Assembly: GCA_031308135.1 (NCBI GenBank) | Contig: JAHLJT010009436.1 | Span: 119,786,678 to 119,850,677, forward strand | Reading direction: 5' to 3' | Origin: Acheta domesticus | Taxonomy: Eukaryota > Arthropoda > Insecta > Orthoptera > Gryllidae | Length of the DNA: 64,000 bases | Shown: positions 25,701-40,700 of the stretch, in pieces | Layout: each line of letters starts with the position of its first letter | How positions within the stretch are numbered: the stretch's first letter is position 1 | Translations under genes and position numbers: made by a program | Notes under the pieces: model-generated | What the model was told of the DNA's origin: nothing | Database searches by the model: none | Seen by the model: only the letters and a program-made list of their open reading frames with translations

Positions 25701-28700
25701 CCAGCTTCTTTAACCCCTCTGCATAGAAGCTTGCCGCCTGAGAGTTGAACCAGTTGACAACGGCGTTTTTGAGTCCCTCTTTGGTTTCAAAACGTTGTCC
25801 ACCGAGCCACTGTTTCAAATGCACGAAGAGGAAGTAGTCGCTAGGTACAAGGTCGGGACTGTACGGTGGGTGGTCAAAAAGTTCCCAACGAAAATCTTGA
25901 ATTTTCTCATTGGTTTTGGCAGCAGTGTGAGGGACGCGCGTTATCGTGGAGGAGGATTATGCCAGATGACAGTTTCCCGTGGCGTTTGTTTTGGATCGCA
26001 CGTCTCAATTTTTTGAGCGTTTTGCAGTACACGTCAGCTGTAATTGTTGTCCCACGTTCCATGAACTCAACCAAAAGAACACCGTCTTTGTCCCAGAAAA
26101 CTGTAGCCATCAATTTTCGACTTGTGTACTGAGTTTGCTTAAACTTTTTCGGTTTTGGTGAAGATGAGTGTCGCCACTGCATTGATTGCAGTTTTGTTTC
26201 TGGGTTGGCGTAGGATACCCACGTCTCGTCCCCAGTAACAATGTGAGAAAACAAATCATCTCCATCTTGTTGATAACGGGCCAAAAACGTTCGTCCACTA
26301 GACATTCTTTGTTCTTTGTGGTGGTCGGTAAGCATTTTTGGTACCCACCTTGCAGAGAATTTGCGGTATACGAGGTTTTCTGTGACAATATTGTAAACAG
26401 TAGTGCGTCGATGTTGAGGAAATTTGTCAGCCAGACCACTAATCGTCAATCGACGATCAGATCGCAGTGTTTGGTCCACTTGTGAAACGATTTCATCGGT
26501 CTGGATACTGGGCCTACCACTCCGCTCTTCGTCATGGACATTTGTTTGGCCATTTTTAGAACCACGGCACCATTGTCTAACCTTTCCTTCACTCATAACT
26601 GTAGGGCCGTAAACCAGGCATAACTCCCGATGAATTTCAGCAGCCGACGATCCTTTTGCACATAAGAAACGAATCACAGAACCCACTTCACAGTTGGCGG
26701 GATCAACGATTTTCGCGGCCATTGTTCTTTGCATTCACGGACAACAATACGACTTCAGAATCAAAACAAATGACGCTGTATCTTCGCAATGAGTCAGTAG
26801 ATGGCGTTGCAGTAGTAAAACTGTGCTTCGAAGCGCCAATATTTATATATAAGCAAACGGCCCTTACTTTATGAACGCGCTTCGTACTAACGCCTGAAGT
26901 GTATACTGGGTTTTCCTCGAAACTGATATTCCCCGATCGATCTGGGCGTTTCCATGCCCTGATATTTCTTTCTTATTACCATACATTACACTACAATCAC
27001 GTTAAATAATTTAATATGCAGCTTTTTTAATAGGAAGAATTTTCGCGTAATTCTCAGTTAAATTGTAACAATTTTCCAAAAATATCTATATAAAACACGG
27101 CTTAACTTTTTCTATTTTTTTATAAGAATAGAGCACAATACACTGAATTCTATGGAATAAGTATCATTTTGTATTGTTTCGAATATCTCGCACTTTTGTG
27201 ACTTCAAGAGATCACTTGAATTAATAGCATAAATATTGCAATATTATATTAGAAAATTAATTACTCTGTGAGAAATTTGTGGATCAGGACATGGACATTA
27301 AAAATGAAAATTATCATTACCATCAATATTATTTCCGGAAAATCACTCACCACCAGTACAGAAGGAAAAGAAGACCAGGTGCCGTCATGGCGGCCTGCAG
27401 CATGCGCCAGTCAGTGATATACTTGGCGAAGACGGCACTGAGCATGTAGCCGGCGGTGAAGAAGAGCTGACAGCTGACGCCAGCCACCAAGCGCTTGCTA
27501 GGGCCCACCATTTCCATTGCTGCGGCGGGGCACATGAGACGCTTCTATGAATACTGCGTCAATGCATGACGAGCCTAAAGTGCGTTTAACACACCGAGAG
27601 CACTATCGCTACAATTGATTGATTAGTAATTACAGATGCGCCAACTACTGTCATTAGTCCCGTAAGTGTAGTGCATTTTTGTCGGGGTTGATCTTCCCCC
27701 TGAATGGCGAGATTCGGCGTCGACCTATATCGACTTGCGAGGATTTCTCCCAACCAAGTATCTTCCACCAGCGGGGCCGCGCCCCAGCGGGACAAGCTCA
27801 AAGCTCCCTACTGATCACCCGGCTAGAGTGTATTGCGTGTGTGTATAAGTAAGGGGATATAACAAGGAAGAGGAAGGAAAGATCGATCGCGCACAGTCCC
27901 TGTCCTGTTTGTTAGGATACTGCTCCGATATTCACCTGGTATTGATCGGAGAAACCACGGAAAACTACCGATCAGAGCAGCCGGCCCCTAGAATTCGCCT
28001 CCAGAGAGCGGCTGAATTTGACCTAGTTGTGTAGCTAGTGACGAAAATCGTGCAACCGTCTGGATTCGAACCCTAGAACCTCCTGGTCAGGTGTAGTAGT
28101 GACATTAGTTGAGGTCCTGAGCCACCTTTGCCGATATTGGTCCAAAATTCTCAAGAATTGGCATCTCGAGCTAAGAGTATATCTCAAGTTTCTACCGCCT
28201 AATAGAAAGATACGACAATATAAATGTGTTTAGATCTTAAGAAATGAAAATAGTATGCTGCCGCAATAGCTAGTCAATTCAAGTTACTGATGCCTTACAC
28301 TGAGTGTGTGTTGAGTGTTTTGTATTGCGATTAACTTTTTCTGGTATATGATGGATCATTTGAGACATTAAGCGTGCTGTAATGTTAATTAGATTAGTGG
28401 ACGACTAATGATTATATTTATAACTTAATGTTATAAATTGTTTATAACTTAACGTTACGTATACTTAGATTTATATTAAGATCAGAACCGTTTGGATTTT
28501 TGAAGCTAAATGAAATTTGTGTACTAAATTTCAGAGAGCTTATTCTTCTTTGATACGCATCATTTTCTTAAAAAATTTACTTCTTAAAATTTCGCTTTCA
28601 ATTTCGCAATATTCTGTGTAGTACAGTATTTATTCATTTATTTTATTCTGACATTCCATAGGTGTTTTTAATTCATAGTTATGAAGTCACATAGAAAGGG

Positions 28701-31700
28701 AGAGAAAGAAGCCCCGGCCCTAAAGTCTCTATTTTTACACATAAAGTGGGTTTAATTACTTTAAACGTTTTCATATTTTCATCTGTTATTTCTAACTTTA
28801 AATGTATATTTTACAAAATGTAGATTCTGATCCACTATCCTGTGTAACAATAGAAATTTGTTGAAACCAAATTTAATTTACATCGGAAAGAGTGTACAAA
28901 ACGTGAAAGAAAACAGCAACAAAATTATTTAAAAAATTATTTCTCCTTGAAATAAAGCTAAAGTTTGCATTATATCACTGTTTGTGCCATTTTTTAAAAA
29001 TTTATTTATTTTTGCTCAACATACATGGTATTTCAGAGATGATTAAAATATGTTTATATTATTTATTCTAATTTGAAGTGTAATGCAATTTTGACAATAG
29101 TTCAATGTGAATTCGATGTGATAAGGCAGGTTTCTATTTAATTTAAATCTGAAGCAGGGAAAGGAACTTAAAAGAAAAACATCTGCGTCAATGGCGGGTC
29201 CAAGGGCATCTGGGGTCAGAGGTGCTTATCTTCTGTTTATGCGTTAAAACACCGCCGAATATTAGTGTATAAAAACGACAGAAGGGGATTCCGCAATTGA
29301 TTTTGATTCATAATTCATCGTTCACAATGGCGTAAGAAAATTATGTATTTGGGAAAGACCAATATTTCTTCTTTGAAAATAAAAATACTCTGCAGTGTAT
29401 CGTCATTTGTCTAATATATCTGAAAACGTAACGCATGAGATTTTATATAAATGAAGGTTACAAACTATGAGAATACATTATCAGATTTGCAAAGAGGATA
29501 TTTTCAAACAGATTTGTGTTATAAAAAGGACGTTTTTGTTTAAATTGTAAAATATTGTTTGTTAATTTAACATGTAACGCAAAATTTAGAAAAGAATTTT
29601 CAACTCTGTTCTTGGAAAGAAAATTATTAACTGTTTCTCTAAACCTAAATGTATTCACTAAAACTATATCCTTATCTAGTATTCATTCTAGTAGTTCGAA
29701 CGAAAACGACTTGGAAGTAAGGATGCTTTTTGAGATGCAAGTTCTGTGTCTCAAAATTACAGTCCCTGGCCATTTTATTGTGACCACATGCAAAATTTAA
29801 TCGTTTTTTGCTTCCCCCCGTTTTTACCTTAAACATCAATTGAGATACAGGTTTTACCTTAAAAACTGTAAGTATCTCAATTGATGTTTTTCAGTTGTGA
29901 CAACTCTATCGTGAATGTATGCCAACGATTTTTTGCTTTGGCATCAGTGGTGCTGTGGGATGCCACATTGGTTTTATGAATGATCGCCTGCAGAATTTTG
30001 TGGAAAATTGTTTTATTTGCAATAAGTGAGAGTTGTTTCGGTAAGTTCGTCATTCATTTATTGTTTATCTAAGAATTTTTTTAATTTTATCGTTTTTGTT
30101 TCATCCTATTGTATTTTTAATAACTGTTTAGAAAACTTTTTTTTATCTTTACCTAAATTTGTTGTTTGTTTCGTGATGAGAAGGCTAAAAAACCTGTTTC
30201 CAAAGTCAAAAGAAGATATTAAGACAGTGTAATAGAATTTGAACCCCTTTCAAAACGTCTCAAAAGATTCATTTTTAAGACGCCAGTAGCAACCTGTAAA
30301 TTGCGGAATGATGAAATGTAGAGTGGTCACATTAATACGGCCAGGGACTGTATATTATCTGTTTCAAGTCTCAATACAATTAAACATATATTTAGTTTTT
30401 GACCAGTTAGATATGAATTAGAAGAACTCCCCCTCTTGACAAAATGGTACTTTGGAACAAATTTCACCATAGTGAACTAATGCATTTCTTCAAAAGCGAA
30501 AAAAGAAACACGCGATTTACAGCCCATGACAAATCGAACGATTTCGTGTGCGTAAGTCATAAATGTGAGAAATACGAGATCGAAAGGAACCTTGTAAAGA
30601 ATTCCCACAATGCCACAGCCAGATAAGGCAAACAATGAAGTCCTTTATTTACACATTCGCAAAGCAGCAAAATATGACTCATTCGCCTCAGGTTTATGGA
30701 TAGAGGAGAAATGTCGAAAGTGGATCAATAAGAGGTTGATCGAGCCAATACCATATGGTTATCTAATGGTTTATTTGAAGGGAAAAAAGGAAAACAGCAA
30801 TCAAGAATGTTTGAGAATTGGCTGCGAGCACGCGCTCCTCACCCAGCACGTAGGCGACGAGGAAGACGCCGGAGGTGGTCATGCCGATGACGAAGCGCAG
30901 CACCAGGAAGAGCACGTAGTAAGGCGCCAACGCCGCCAGCAGCCCCACGGCCACTTGGAGCACCAGCGACCCGAAGAACACCGGCCGCCGCCCGAATCTG
31001 CGCAAGCGGACGCGCCCTGGGCCTAACAAATGCGTCTCTAGTCTAGTGCAGGGGTGTTTCTCAATCTGCGATTCATAGACCAGCGGTGGGTCACGGCGAC
31101 GGGACGGGTATGGACGGGACGGGACGAGACGAGACGAAATGTGACGAGACGAATGTGACGGGACGAAACGTGACGTAAGGTCACATGACTGGGCGCGGCG
31201 GGGTCAGGCGGGACGTAGCGGGAGTTCCTCAGCATTCTGCGAGGCATTTCGAAATTGCTATTTTTATTAAGCAATGGAGGATATTAAAGTATTACTGGGT
31301 AAAATTTCAACTTCAGATAATTCTTTGGCATTTGCATTAGGTCTTTACTTTCAGTTATTAGTGTTTAGGTCTTCAAAGCAATGAACTGATTTGCCTAGTT
31401 ATGTTAAAAAATAATTTAGCAGAAATGTAATGATCCAGAGAGTTTTTGAAAGTCCTTTGGAGTGAAAAACGCTAGTAAAATACACTAATTTACTTCAGCA
31501 TAGGATCCACGAACCAAGTATTTAAAATATGTATGCTAAACAATCATTTTAATGTCAACTAAATATTACGCAAAACCTACGTAAAATAACGCTAACGGTA
31601 ATTTTCAATTTCATACACAAGAAACATTCAAATAGAAAAATCAGTTTTGTATGAAATGAATACACCTTTTAATACAACCACGTTTATAAAACGTCGGAAG

Positions 31701-34700
31701 TGTATGTGGCAGCCCGTGCACTGGCCGTTGCTGGCAATGGTTGGATGTGTCGTCATGCCGGTAGCAGTGGTGTGCCAGGGACGTCTGCGCAGACACGCTG
31801 CAGAGGTCGATCTCCACGCACGTAAATAACCGCCCCGAAGACCTCGAGGGGCGTATATGCATGAGCCTTGGTCACCTTGCAGACGTTTTGCAAGACAGAG
31901 TAAAGAGATTCTCCGTGTAAGCTTCGTTTTCGAGGGGAGTTTAGTTTGAGTTTAGGCAATAATGTTCAATTATCTTTGTAGATAGGTGAATGCATAAGAC
32001 ACAACTTGCTACGTTCTCGAAATTAAAATTCTTAAACCAAAACAAGAACTTAAATGTCTGTGAAAACTGCAATGACCCCCTTGAATGTTCTTTAATGTTT
32101 TCGGTATCAGGCTAAAGAAATTAGGATTGGGATGGTTCTAATTTCCAATTCTGCGAGTCTACATTGGTGGGGGAATCGCAATTACTCGACGTTACTCTCA
32201 ATTGCGGCAAAAGGCTCATATTTTTGTAAAAATTATTTACTATAAAAAAAGATGGAGTAGGTGAGTGTGACGACACGAGTGAGATATGAGCATCGAAGAT
32301 GTACTCCTCGCTGCACCGAAAAAACACTACAGATAAAAACATGAAATTCTTTCGAAAGCACAAATAAAATGTTAAATACATATTAAACGGTGCTATATCC
32401 CATACTTTCTCACAATATTTGTAACGATCGCTCAAAATTACGCGGAAACTACTTACATTTGTGTATATTGTTCTGAAAGTTGTTTGCTTAGGGTTCGTGA
32501 AATACGGGATCGTTCCGTATTTCTGAGTTCTGTTCCGTTGTCCAGAAAAACTTTGCTGGGACGCCGAAATGTCCGAATTTTGCTTCGTCCCGTTTTTCTC
32601 TATCGATTGTCACTACAGACATAGTAATTATAGTTTTCTATTTACGATTAAGCATAAAAACCAAATTGGGACTTTCTAAGAGCCTTTCTGTAACCCACAT
32701 ATCTCATATCTCTGGGGACTTTTAAACATACATTCTTACCGCTCCAAAGAATTGTTTTTCTTAGTAACAAAAACGATGGAATGTAGCGCAGAAGTGACTA
32801 TATTCAAAATGAAACTTGACAAAATTGCGTATGAGATTGTTTCTCTCCATTATTCTATTCTGAAAAGCTTCCGAGTTAATAGCTGGCGAAAATTGACTTT
32901 TTTTAAAACAAAAAACAACAAAAAACACATGACTGAGTTACATTTTTGATCAAGTTTGCTTTTTACTACCTCAACCCTTATTCAATTTTTTTCTTTGATT
33001 GCAACAGAAAAGAACAGATTCTAAAGACATGACTCTTGTAGATCAGTGTTATAATAAAAATGTTAACTAAAAGAGAACATCCAATAAATATGTGTGTGTC
33101 TCTTGATATTTCGTAATACTTACGAGAAAAATTAGGTGTCCCATAATTTTTAAAACAATGCATAAAGCCTATAATTGCTAACTTTATATAAATATAAATG
33201 CAACATGTCAATATAGGAGTTAAAAGAACTGGAATATAAAAAAATTAAAATAAAAAAACTCACATTACTTATGTATTTACTTATCACATTACTTATGTAC
33301 TTATCACATTACTAATGTAACTTAGTCATAAGTCAATTATTTTTATGGAATGGGTTAGAGTTTTGTAAAACTATGATTCATTGGACAGTACCATTTACGG
33401 AGGAAACAATGCGTGAACGACAATTTCTTCACAGAAATTTGGAGTTGGATTTACTTACTTAATTTGAAAGCCCGTGCTTTAAACCAGTATTTTTTAGTAG
33501 AAAGAGGTGCTACTGAAGAGACATGTAGACATTTTCACTTCTCTAATTTATTGATGTTTTTTGAAAGCCTTGCTTGAGTTATTCATAGTTGAACACAACA
33601 AAATATAACTTACAGACTTTTATGAAAGAAATATTTTACCAGCAGTGCTATTTGTCTACATAACAAAAAGATTTTGGAGAAATGCTCTCAAAGTTGACGA
33701 ATGTATTAGGTGTTCGTTCAATATGCACTCCACGTATGCATACGTATTATGCATGTTTTTCTGCAAAACTAAAATTAGTTTAAAGAAGAGAAATTTGGTC
33801 GCGCTTGGGAGTTTATAAAGTGAATAAGACTTGAAAATGTTTCGGAGATAGAAAAATCATAACTATAAGGTATTATTTACACGCTACGAGGATTCTAATA
33901 AATGTTCGCAATTTTAGAGGTTTTTAGAAAAAAGAAAATATTACCTTATTATTTTAAAGTGAATTTAATTAAAGAATAGGAAAGTGTTTCATTGCCTGTT
34001 AACACAAAGAAAACTTTAAAACTGAATTCTTTGCCTGCGTTCAAGTGACGCAGTTGACCTAGACTGTACTTGGCTCTGCCCCAGCACGTGCAGTATCCAA
34101 ACAAAAAGGTTTCGTATAATACAAGCTAGGTCGCAAAGGCTGTAGGTGCAAGGTCGCCTATTTTGAGTTGCGGAAGAAGTGTTTTAGATATCTACCGGAG
34201 ACAGAACTTAACACCTCAGAACTTCACAAATGCATACGGTAAAATTAAACTATATGTGTAATTTTTAGGTTAATATATTAATATTTTAAATTCTAGGTCA
34301 ATTGAAGACCTTGACGGAAATAAAGAGCCGCTCCACAACAAGAGTGAGATATGTGCATCCAACTTGTACACACTTCACCCAACAAACAGAGCTTCACGAA
34401 ATTCGTTCGAAAGAAGAAACGAAACTTTAAATACATATGAAAGCTAGTGGTGCAACAACAGCACATATTTTCTCGCATTATTTGTAACTGTCACTCAAAA
34501 TTAAACGCAAACTACTCACATTTTCAAAATGTTTTATATGACTTCATTTAAATATTTAATTTTGAAGAACAGATTTTATTAAGGAAAAATGACTCTGTAT
34601 TAAGTGTCACGTTGTAGAAAGATGCCAAATTTTGTTTTAAAGTTCTGCAATTTTCAAAAATTTGGAGTTCAACGAAAATATGCCATGCATTATTTTTATT

Positions 34701-37700
34701 ATCATACTACACTATATTCGAGAAAATAATTTTAAAAAATTGGAGGTTTATTTGAGTAAAAATAGTTTATTAAATTGCCTTCAGTTCACCCAAAATTACG
34801 CAAAAACTACTCGTATTACGAGTACATGGCCATATTTAAAGATTTCCTTTTAAAGAACTGATTTCATTTCGAAAATATCTATCTTCAGTATTGTAGTTGA
34901 AGGAAGACACCAAAATAATTTGGAGCTATTTTTGAGAACATTTTGAAAATGCAGTTCAGCTTGTAGCTTCATTTGAAGAACTTTCCAAAATTAAAATATT
35001 CGTTTCAAATTCAGGGAGTTCGGCCAAATCGATAGGGGATTTCAATATTGGAGAAGACCTTCCAAAACGTTTAGGTGCTAATGTTGTCCACGGACGGATG
35101 CATGGACGGACGTTTTGCCGTATACCAACCGTCAGCTATCAAGAACCCACAAAACATAGATGCTGACTACACAATTTATTAAAGGAAGTAATTTGTTACT
35201 TACAGAAGCAAAAATTATTCATTTTTGGGGGCAGAGACGATACGAGCTTTTTTCCGTCGGAAAAGCCGCAGCATAAAAATAATTTATCTTTACTACAGAA
35301 GTACTATGTAGTAGCAGAGAATGTAAAAATGCAGAACTGAATTTTGTTTCATGTTTGATATATTTGAAATCAACGAGATTTAAACGAAAGTGAAATGTGA
35401 ATAGTTATTGTGTCTGGGTCTTCAATTTTTCGTTGAATTATTTTATTCGGTAGGCAATGTATGGCAAATGTTAATTACATTTCTTGAATCTATGTGGTTG
35501 AGCGATGGGACTTGATGCCACTAAACATCCCACAGCATAATCGTTAATTATTATATCAGTTATATTTCAATCTGGAGGACTTCCCCTTCCCGGAGTTATT
35601 CACGTTACACCGTTTATGAAAGGGAAGGTATGGGGCGTACTCTCTCACAGCGCACTGTGGTTTCCGGGACCCATTTTTGTGGTCAAAATTAATAACGGTA
35701 AATTGCGAAGAATGTATTATGTGTTAATGTTTCTCACGCATTAAAACAACGAAATTACACATAATTCTGCAGAAAAAAGTACAAAATTCACAAAATATTT
35801 GTATTTTTAATTAAAATGTTGAGTTAATACTACTCGCTACTATTTGCTATCTTATTATACTGCATCCAATAATAGACTGGAATTAAACTCTCTTTCAAAA
35901 TACACTTATTATTATTCAAATCATCTTCGCTATTTTTGCACTTTTCTTCTTCTTCTTCCTCTTCTTCTTCTTCCCTGTGACTTCCGTGTTTCCTTTCTTT
36001 GTCAGTATAGCTACTATTTCAGAAGGAATATTTAATTTGCTTTGGCGTTTAATCTATTTTCTAAATGAATGCTAAAAATCACTGTAACTGAAGCGCCGAT
36101 TGCTTTATTGAAAATGTGTTCCAAATTATTCTGCCTGTCTTTTTTGCGTGCTCAATACTATCGATCACATTTGTATATTTTATTTCTTACGTATGTCATC
36201 TCTTCTCCAAAATAACCTAATTGTAATCCTATATATTGAAATGACATAATCGTTTGTCTGCAAACGGAGTGGTATCAGAGTGGCTGCAAATGAAGCAGTA
36301 GAATAATTGTCAGGACTATCGAATTTTTGGGAATTTGTTGATAAGCCCAAAATGCCTTCAAAACTGTAATTACAAATAATTTCTGCATTAATATTGCTAA
36401 CATTTAGTGTACAGTCCATATGGACAGTACTTGTCCATATGGACTGTCTTGTAAAAAACTCTTCGTCTCAATGTGTTCCAAAATATTTTGTAAAGGAAGT
36501 TCCGCAACTACTTCGTGTCTAGTAACGATCTATATGTAGATTATAGGTAAACAATTCCAAATCTTCTTGTAGTCGGTATAGATACTACACTGTGTTTGTG
36601 CTTCAGATATTATTGTTATCTTAAATTATTGCGTAAAGTAAATTCTTCTTATAACAAATAATGAATGTAATATTCATTGTTGAATTGTTTTCTAAAATAA
36701 GCTCCAGCGCTTCTTCAGGTATATACATTTTTTTTATTTGAATCATACACATTTCTTGACTTTTTATCTTTTTATGGTCTACATTCTTTTAAAACTAGTT
36801 TTCTCGCTTTCTTTTGTAATGTGCTGCAGTACTTCCCGCTTGCACAATTAAACCAAATTCCTTTCATGTAACCACTGGGAAGGTTCCCGCCTTTTTGTCC
36901 TAATTGATTGTCCGTAAAACAGAAGATGATGTGGACCAGATGATGAAAATTATTGCATTGGTTTTATCTTGATGAAGTTAGCTTTGAGCCAAAACAAAAT
37001 TTTTCTGAAAAAATATTCTCGACGTTTATCTTTATACCACCTTTTACAAAAAAAGCTGGTATAAACAGCAAATTGTGAACCAAATTTCCTATTCATTCAA
37101 CGAGATTTTGCTTTATTTTTAATATTCTCGATTACATAGTCGTTAATTGGCATGATCTATTCATCTCTATCACGAACCTTAGGACACAAATCGACTTTCA
37201 TTTCTGAAATGATGCATGTCTAAAAAAACAATAAATAAAGAGTTGCACTTCGTTTCAGCTGGAACTTGTAGGAACATGATTAACAATGATCTACTAATAG
37301 AGTAAGCCCCGTCAATTTTTAAAAAAGTCAATTCAAATTTTGAAGTTATCGTCAATAGAACTAAAATTCACAGCAATGGATAAAGTGGCAATTTTCAAGA
37401 ACTGTGAATTGAATTGTGCATTAAAACTAATTGCTATGAAAAATACATTCAAGGAGGATAACAAAATGACCAATTCCAAAGAAAACAAAATAAACATGCA
37501 AAGACAGCATACTTAAAAACTTCACCTTGGCTCGACGGCTCGCACTTCGGCGCGAAGACCGAATGGGCATGTACCGACTTCAGTAGCGCAGCCTCGCGAC
37601 AGCGAGCCAACAATCACCAAAATGGGGCCCAAATAGTTAACTTTGAAGTATTTACTTCACATTATAGTGCATAGAGAGTTTATTTATGAAAGTTGAAAAA

Positions 37701-40700
37701 TTACATTTTGGCCGCAGAATCGGGTCTCGGAAGTCATAGTAGAGTATGGCGCTGGAAAACTAGTGGTGCTACAGAATGGCACAGACTTCCCCATATTAGT
37801 TTTCTATTTCCTTGGGACTGGGCTAGCTATTCGGAATTGCCACATACTCTGCCATCTGTAATCGCCCAAAGCACTTTTTTTGGCATTTAAAATTTTTTCG
37901 GTTTCCTAGTGATAGAACGGAAATATTAATTTTAGAAAATTAAAGAACAGTAAAACATCGTCTTAAATGGCAATTTTCTTTGAAAAACGTGGAGCCGTTT
38001 TTAAGAAAATGGCGTTTAAGCGCTACTGCATATTCGAAATTCGAATCTCTTTTTCACAGAAAATTTTTGGGTTTTCGAAGAACTTCATTTGAAATCATTT
38101 TAAGCAATTTAACTGACAAATACAATAGAATTTACAGATTGCTGTAAATGTGGATATTATCGGTGTGAGAGATCTTTCAAAAAAATTACAGTTTTGTAAT
38201 TTTTGAAAAAACAAAAAATAACCCAAATTCAACTTTACTTCATATTAAAGAGAGCAATTAGTACTATTCGTTCGAAAAGTTTGAAGAAGAAATAGGAACT
38301 ATTTATGAGAAAATTGCTTTTGAACGTTTCTGAAAATGCCGAATTTTGAGCTAATTTTCACAGAAAACAGTTGAGTTCTCTAGAAACTTTGTAGGAAATT
38401 ATTTAAAGCACATGTACTCGTAAAAATAATAATGTGAAAAAATCACCGCTAATGTAATGTTAACAACGTGAGATACAAGTAAAAAAATTGAATTTTTGTA
38501 ATTTTTGAAAAAACAAAAGAATAGTGCAAAAAATTGGAACCATTCTTGAGAAAATCTATTTTTTGTAATTTTTAAAATTGCACATATTGCCAGCAATATT
38601 ACGCGAAAACTACTACAATTTTCAAAAAATGTACATGACCTTAATGAAATAACTCACTTTGGAGGACAAATTTTATTTGGAGGAAAAATTTCTATCTTTA
38701 ATTTTGTAGTTGTATGAAGACGCCGAGAAAAATTCAAAGTTTTGCAATACTCGAAAATTCAGAGTTTTCAACCAACATGAGACCTGCACCATTCTCTTAA
38801 ATGACTTTCAGACAACCCAACAACAAAATTTAGTTACAATTTATAGCGCCATTTTTTAAAAATTTTGAAAATGTCCCAGGGACTTCATGTAAAGTACTCC
38901 CAAAATTAAAGTATCGGTTTCAAATTCAAGGGGCCACGATATCAGCCAGATCGATTGGAGAATATGAATTTTGGAAAAAATAGGCTGAACGGTTTAGTCG
39001 CTAGGTTGTTCACAGCCAGACGGACGGACAGACGTTTTGCTTTCAATTGGTTTTTCAGTATCAAGGACCCACAAAACAAGGATTCTGGCTGCACCACGTG
39101 TTAGGGGATTTTTTTGTTAATTTAGCAACTGGATTTATCCACTTTTTCATTATCAGAGCCCTGCAATGAATTTTTTTCTGCCGAAAATCCGCCGTTTTTT
39201 CTCGCAGGATTACATAACTTTCCCTTAACTCCATATATTACATACGTATACGGGAAACTAAAATGGGATCGGAATAGAAGATAGTACACGGCCCGTGTCG
39301 GGACGCTGATCTGGTACTGTTGTAACTACTCGTAGGAACGGTACATGGCTGTTCGCGTTATGGATGATGTTCTGGTTTTCCCGTGGAAGTGAGAAAGGAA
39401 ACCATAGAAAAAACCGATCAGAGCAGTCGACCTACGAACTTGATCCTGACGTGCCAGAAGACTCGACTTACAATTTACAACGAAGAATTTATTCAAAGTT
39501 CAATACATCCTGCAAATTTGTGACACCGGCCTGGGATAGAACCTGCACTCTCCCAATAATCGACAAGTTCGATCATCAGGCGTCACTTTAACGCTCGCCC
39601 CTAACGAGGATGGTTTAATCTTTAATATATCCTTGAATCTGTACTATAGTAATGTATTGCTCACAGTATGAATAATAAATATGAAATGAGGATTTAATCC
39701 TTTTGCCGTTATAGTCTAAAATAATATGAAAATACTATAAAATAAAAATAAATTGAACTAATTACATCTCTACCTATTTACATTGGATTCCTTAATTAAC
39801 TGAAAAATCTGAAGTTGAAAGGAATTCACGCATTTAGAAGAGGATCGGAAATCTCTAATACAGGGAAAAAGAAATCCAAACTACATACATATGGTTTGAG
39901 AAAATTAGTTACTAATTATAATTAGTACCTAACTAATTTCTCAAAAGACTTGATATCATGTCCTTTCATTTAAATTAATTAAAAGCCTCACTTAGGGGGT
40001 TACTGGTAAGAATAACTAATGAAAATCAATAACCTTATTATTTTTCTGCCTTGTTTCTCTATCTGCTGTGATTGACCGCTCCCTCTCCCCACTAACAACA
40101 GATAAAAGTGATTTTGCTATCTGTGTAATGTGACAATATGTTCTGGCAACGGGAAACTGAACTTTCACCTCCGTTACAAAGCACTTAGCATGACTAATCA
40201 AGAAGACTTACTTTATTTCTTCCACTGTATGACAGGATATCCTGTGTTTGTAGATCCCTGACATACAGAGAGCTTAACAATATTTTCGTTTCCTTTGTAT
40301 TGTCGACTTTCATTTTTCACCATTATTTCATTCAGCGAAGTTTTATATAATTTACTTTCTTCGATATTATTTTCCTTCAGCTTTGCGCATGTCTTATCTA
40401 TTGCTAGGTGACTTACACCTCTTTTGAAGGCAGGAGTGACATGATTTTGTAAAAGCTTTCATTGTGTGTATTCATTGTTCATCTAAAAATCACTTGGCAT
40501 GTATGTGCACGTTCTTCAAAAGAATCTTCATTATTTTTATTGTTCACGATAGAATAATCAATTAATTATAAAATGTGTCTTGAATGCAGTGGAGGCATCT
40601 TCTTTTACTGAAGTTGTCTGTCTTTTCTTAGCATCGACATATCTTGTCGCTAGCTTATTTGAATTACCAGGTAACATAATGTTATGACTGTCATGCACAA

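Larger units (their letters stand above)
24951..27130 (-). repeat. R1 dispersed repeat fragments, minus orientation, split by mariner
   Basis: R1 blocks before 25546 (GAAAATATGAGTAGTTTTTG, CTGTCTGTGAATGTGTCTGT) resume after 26887 with CTAACGCCTGAAG and CTGATATTCCCCGATCGATC, as in other minus copies where the array is followed by ACGCTAGTG and a CGATCGATCTG-type block. The mariner therefore landed just after the GTCT array. Confidence 0.6.

Noticed and set aside
30610..31026. 138-codon plus-strand frame
   Set aside because: It is the antisense shadow of transporter exon 4.
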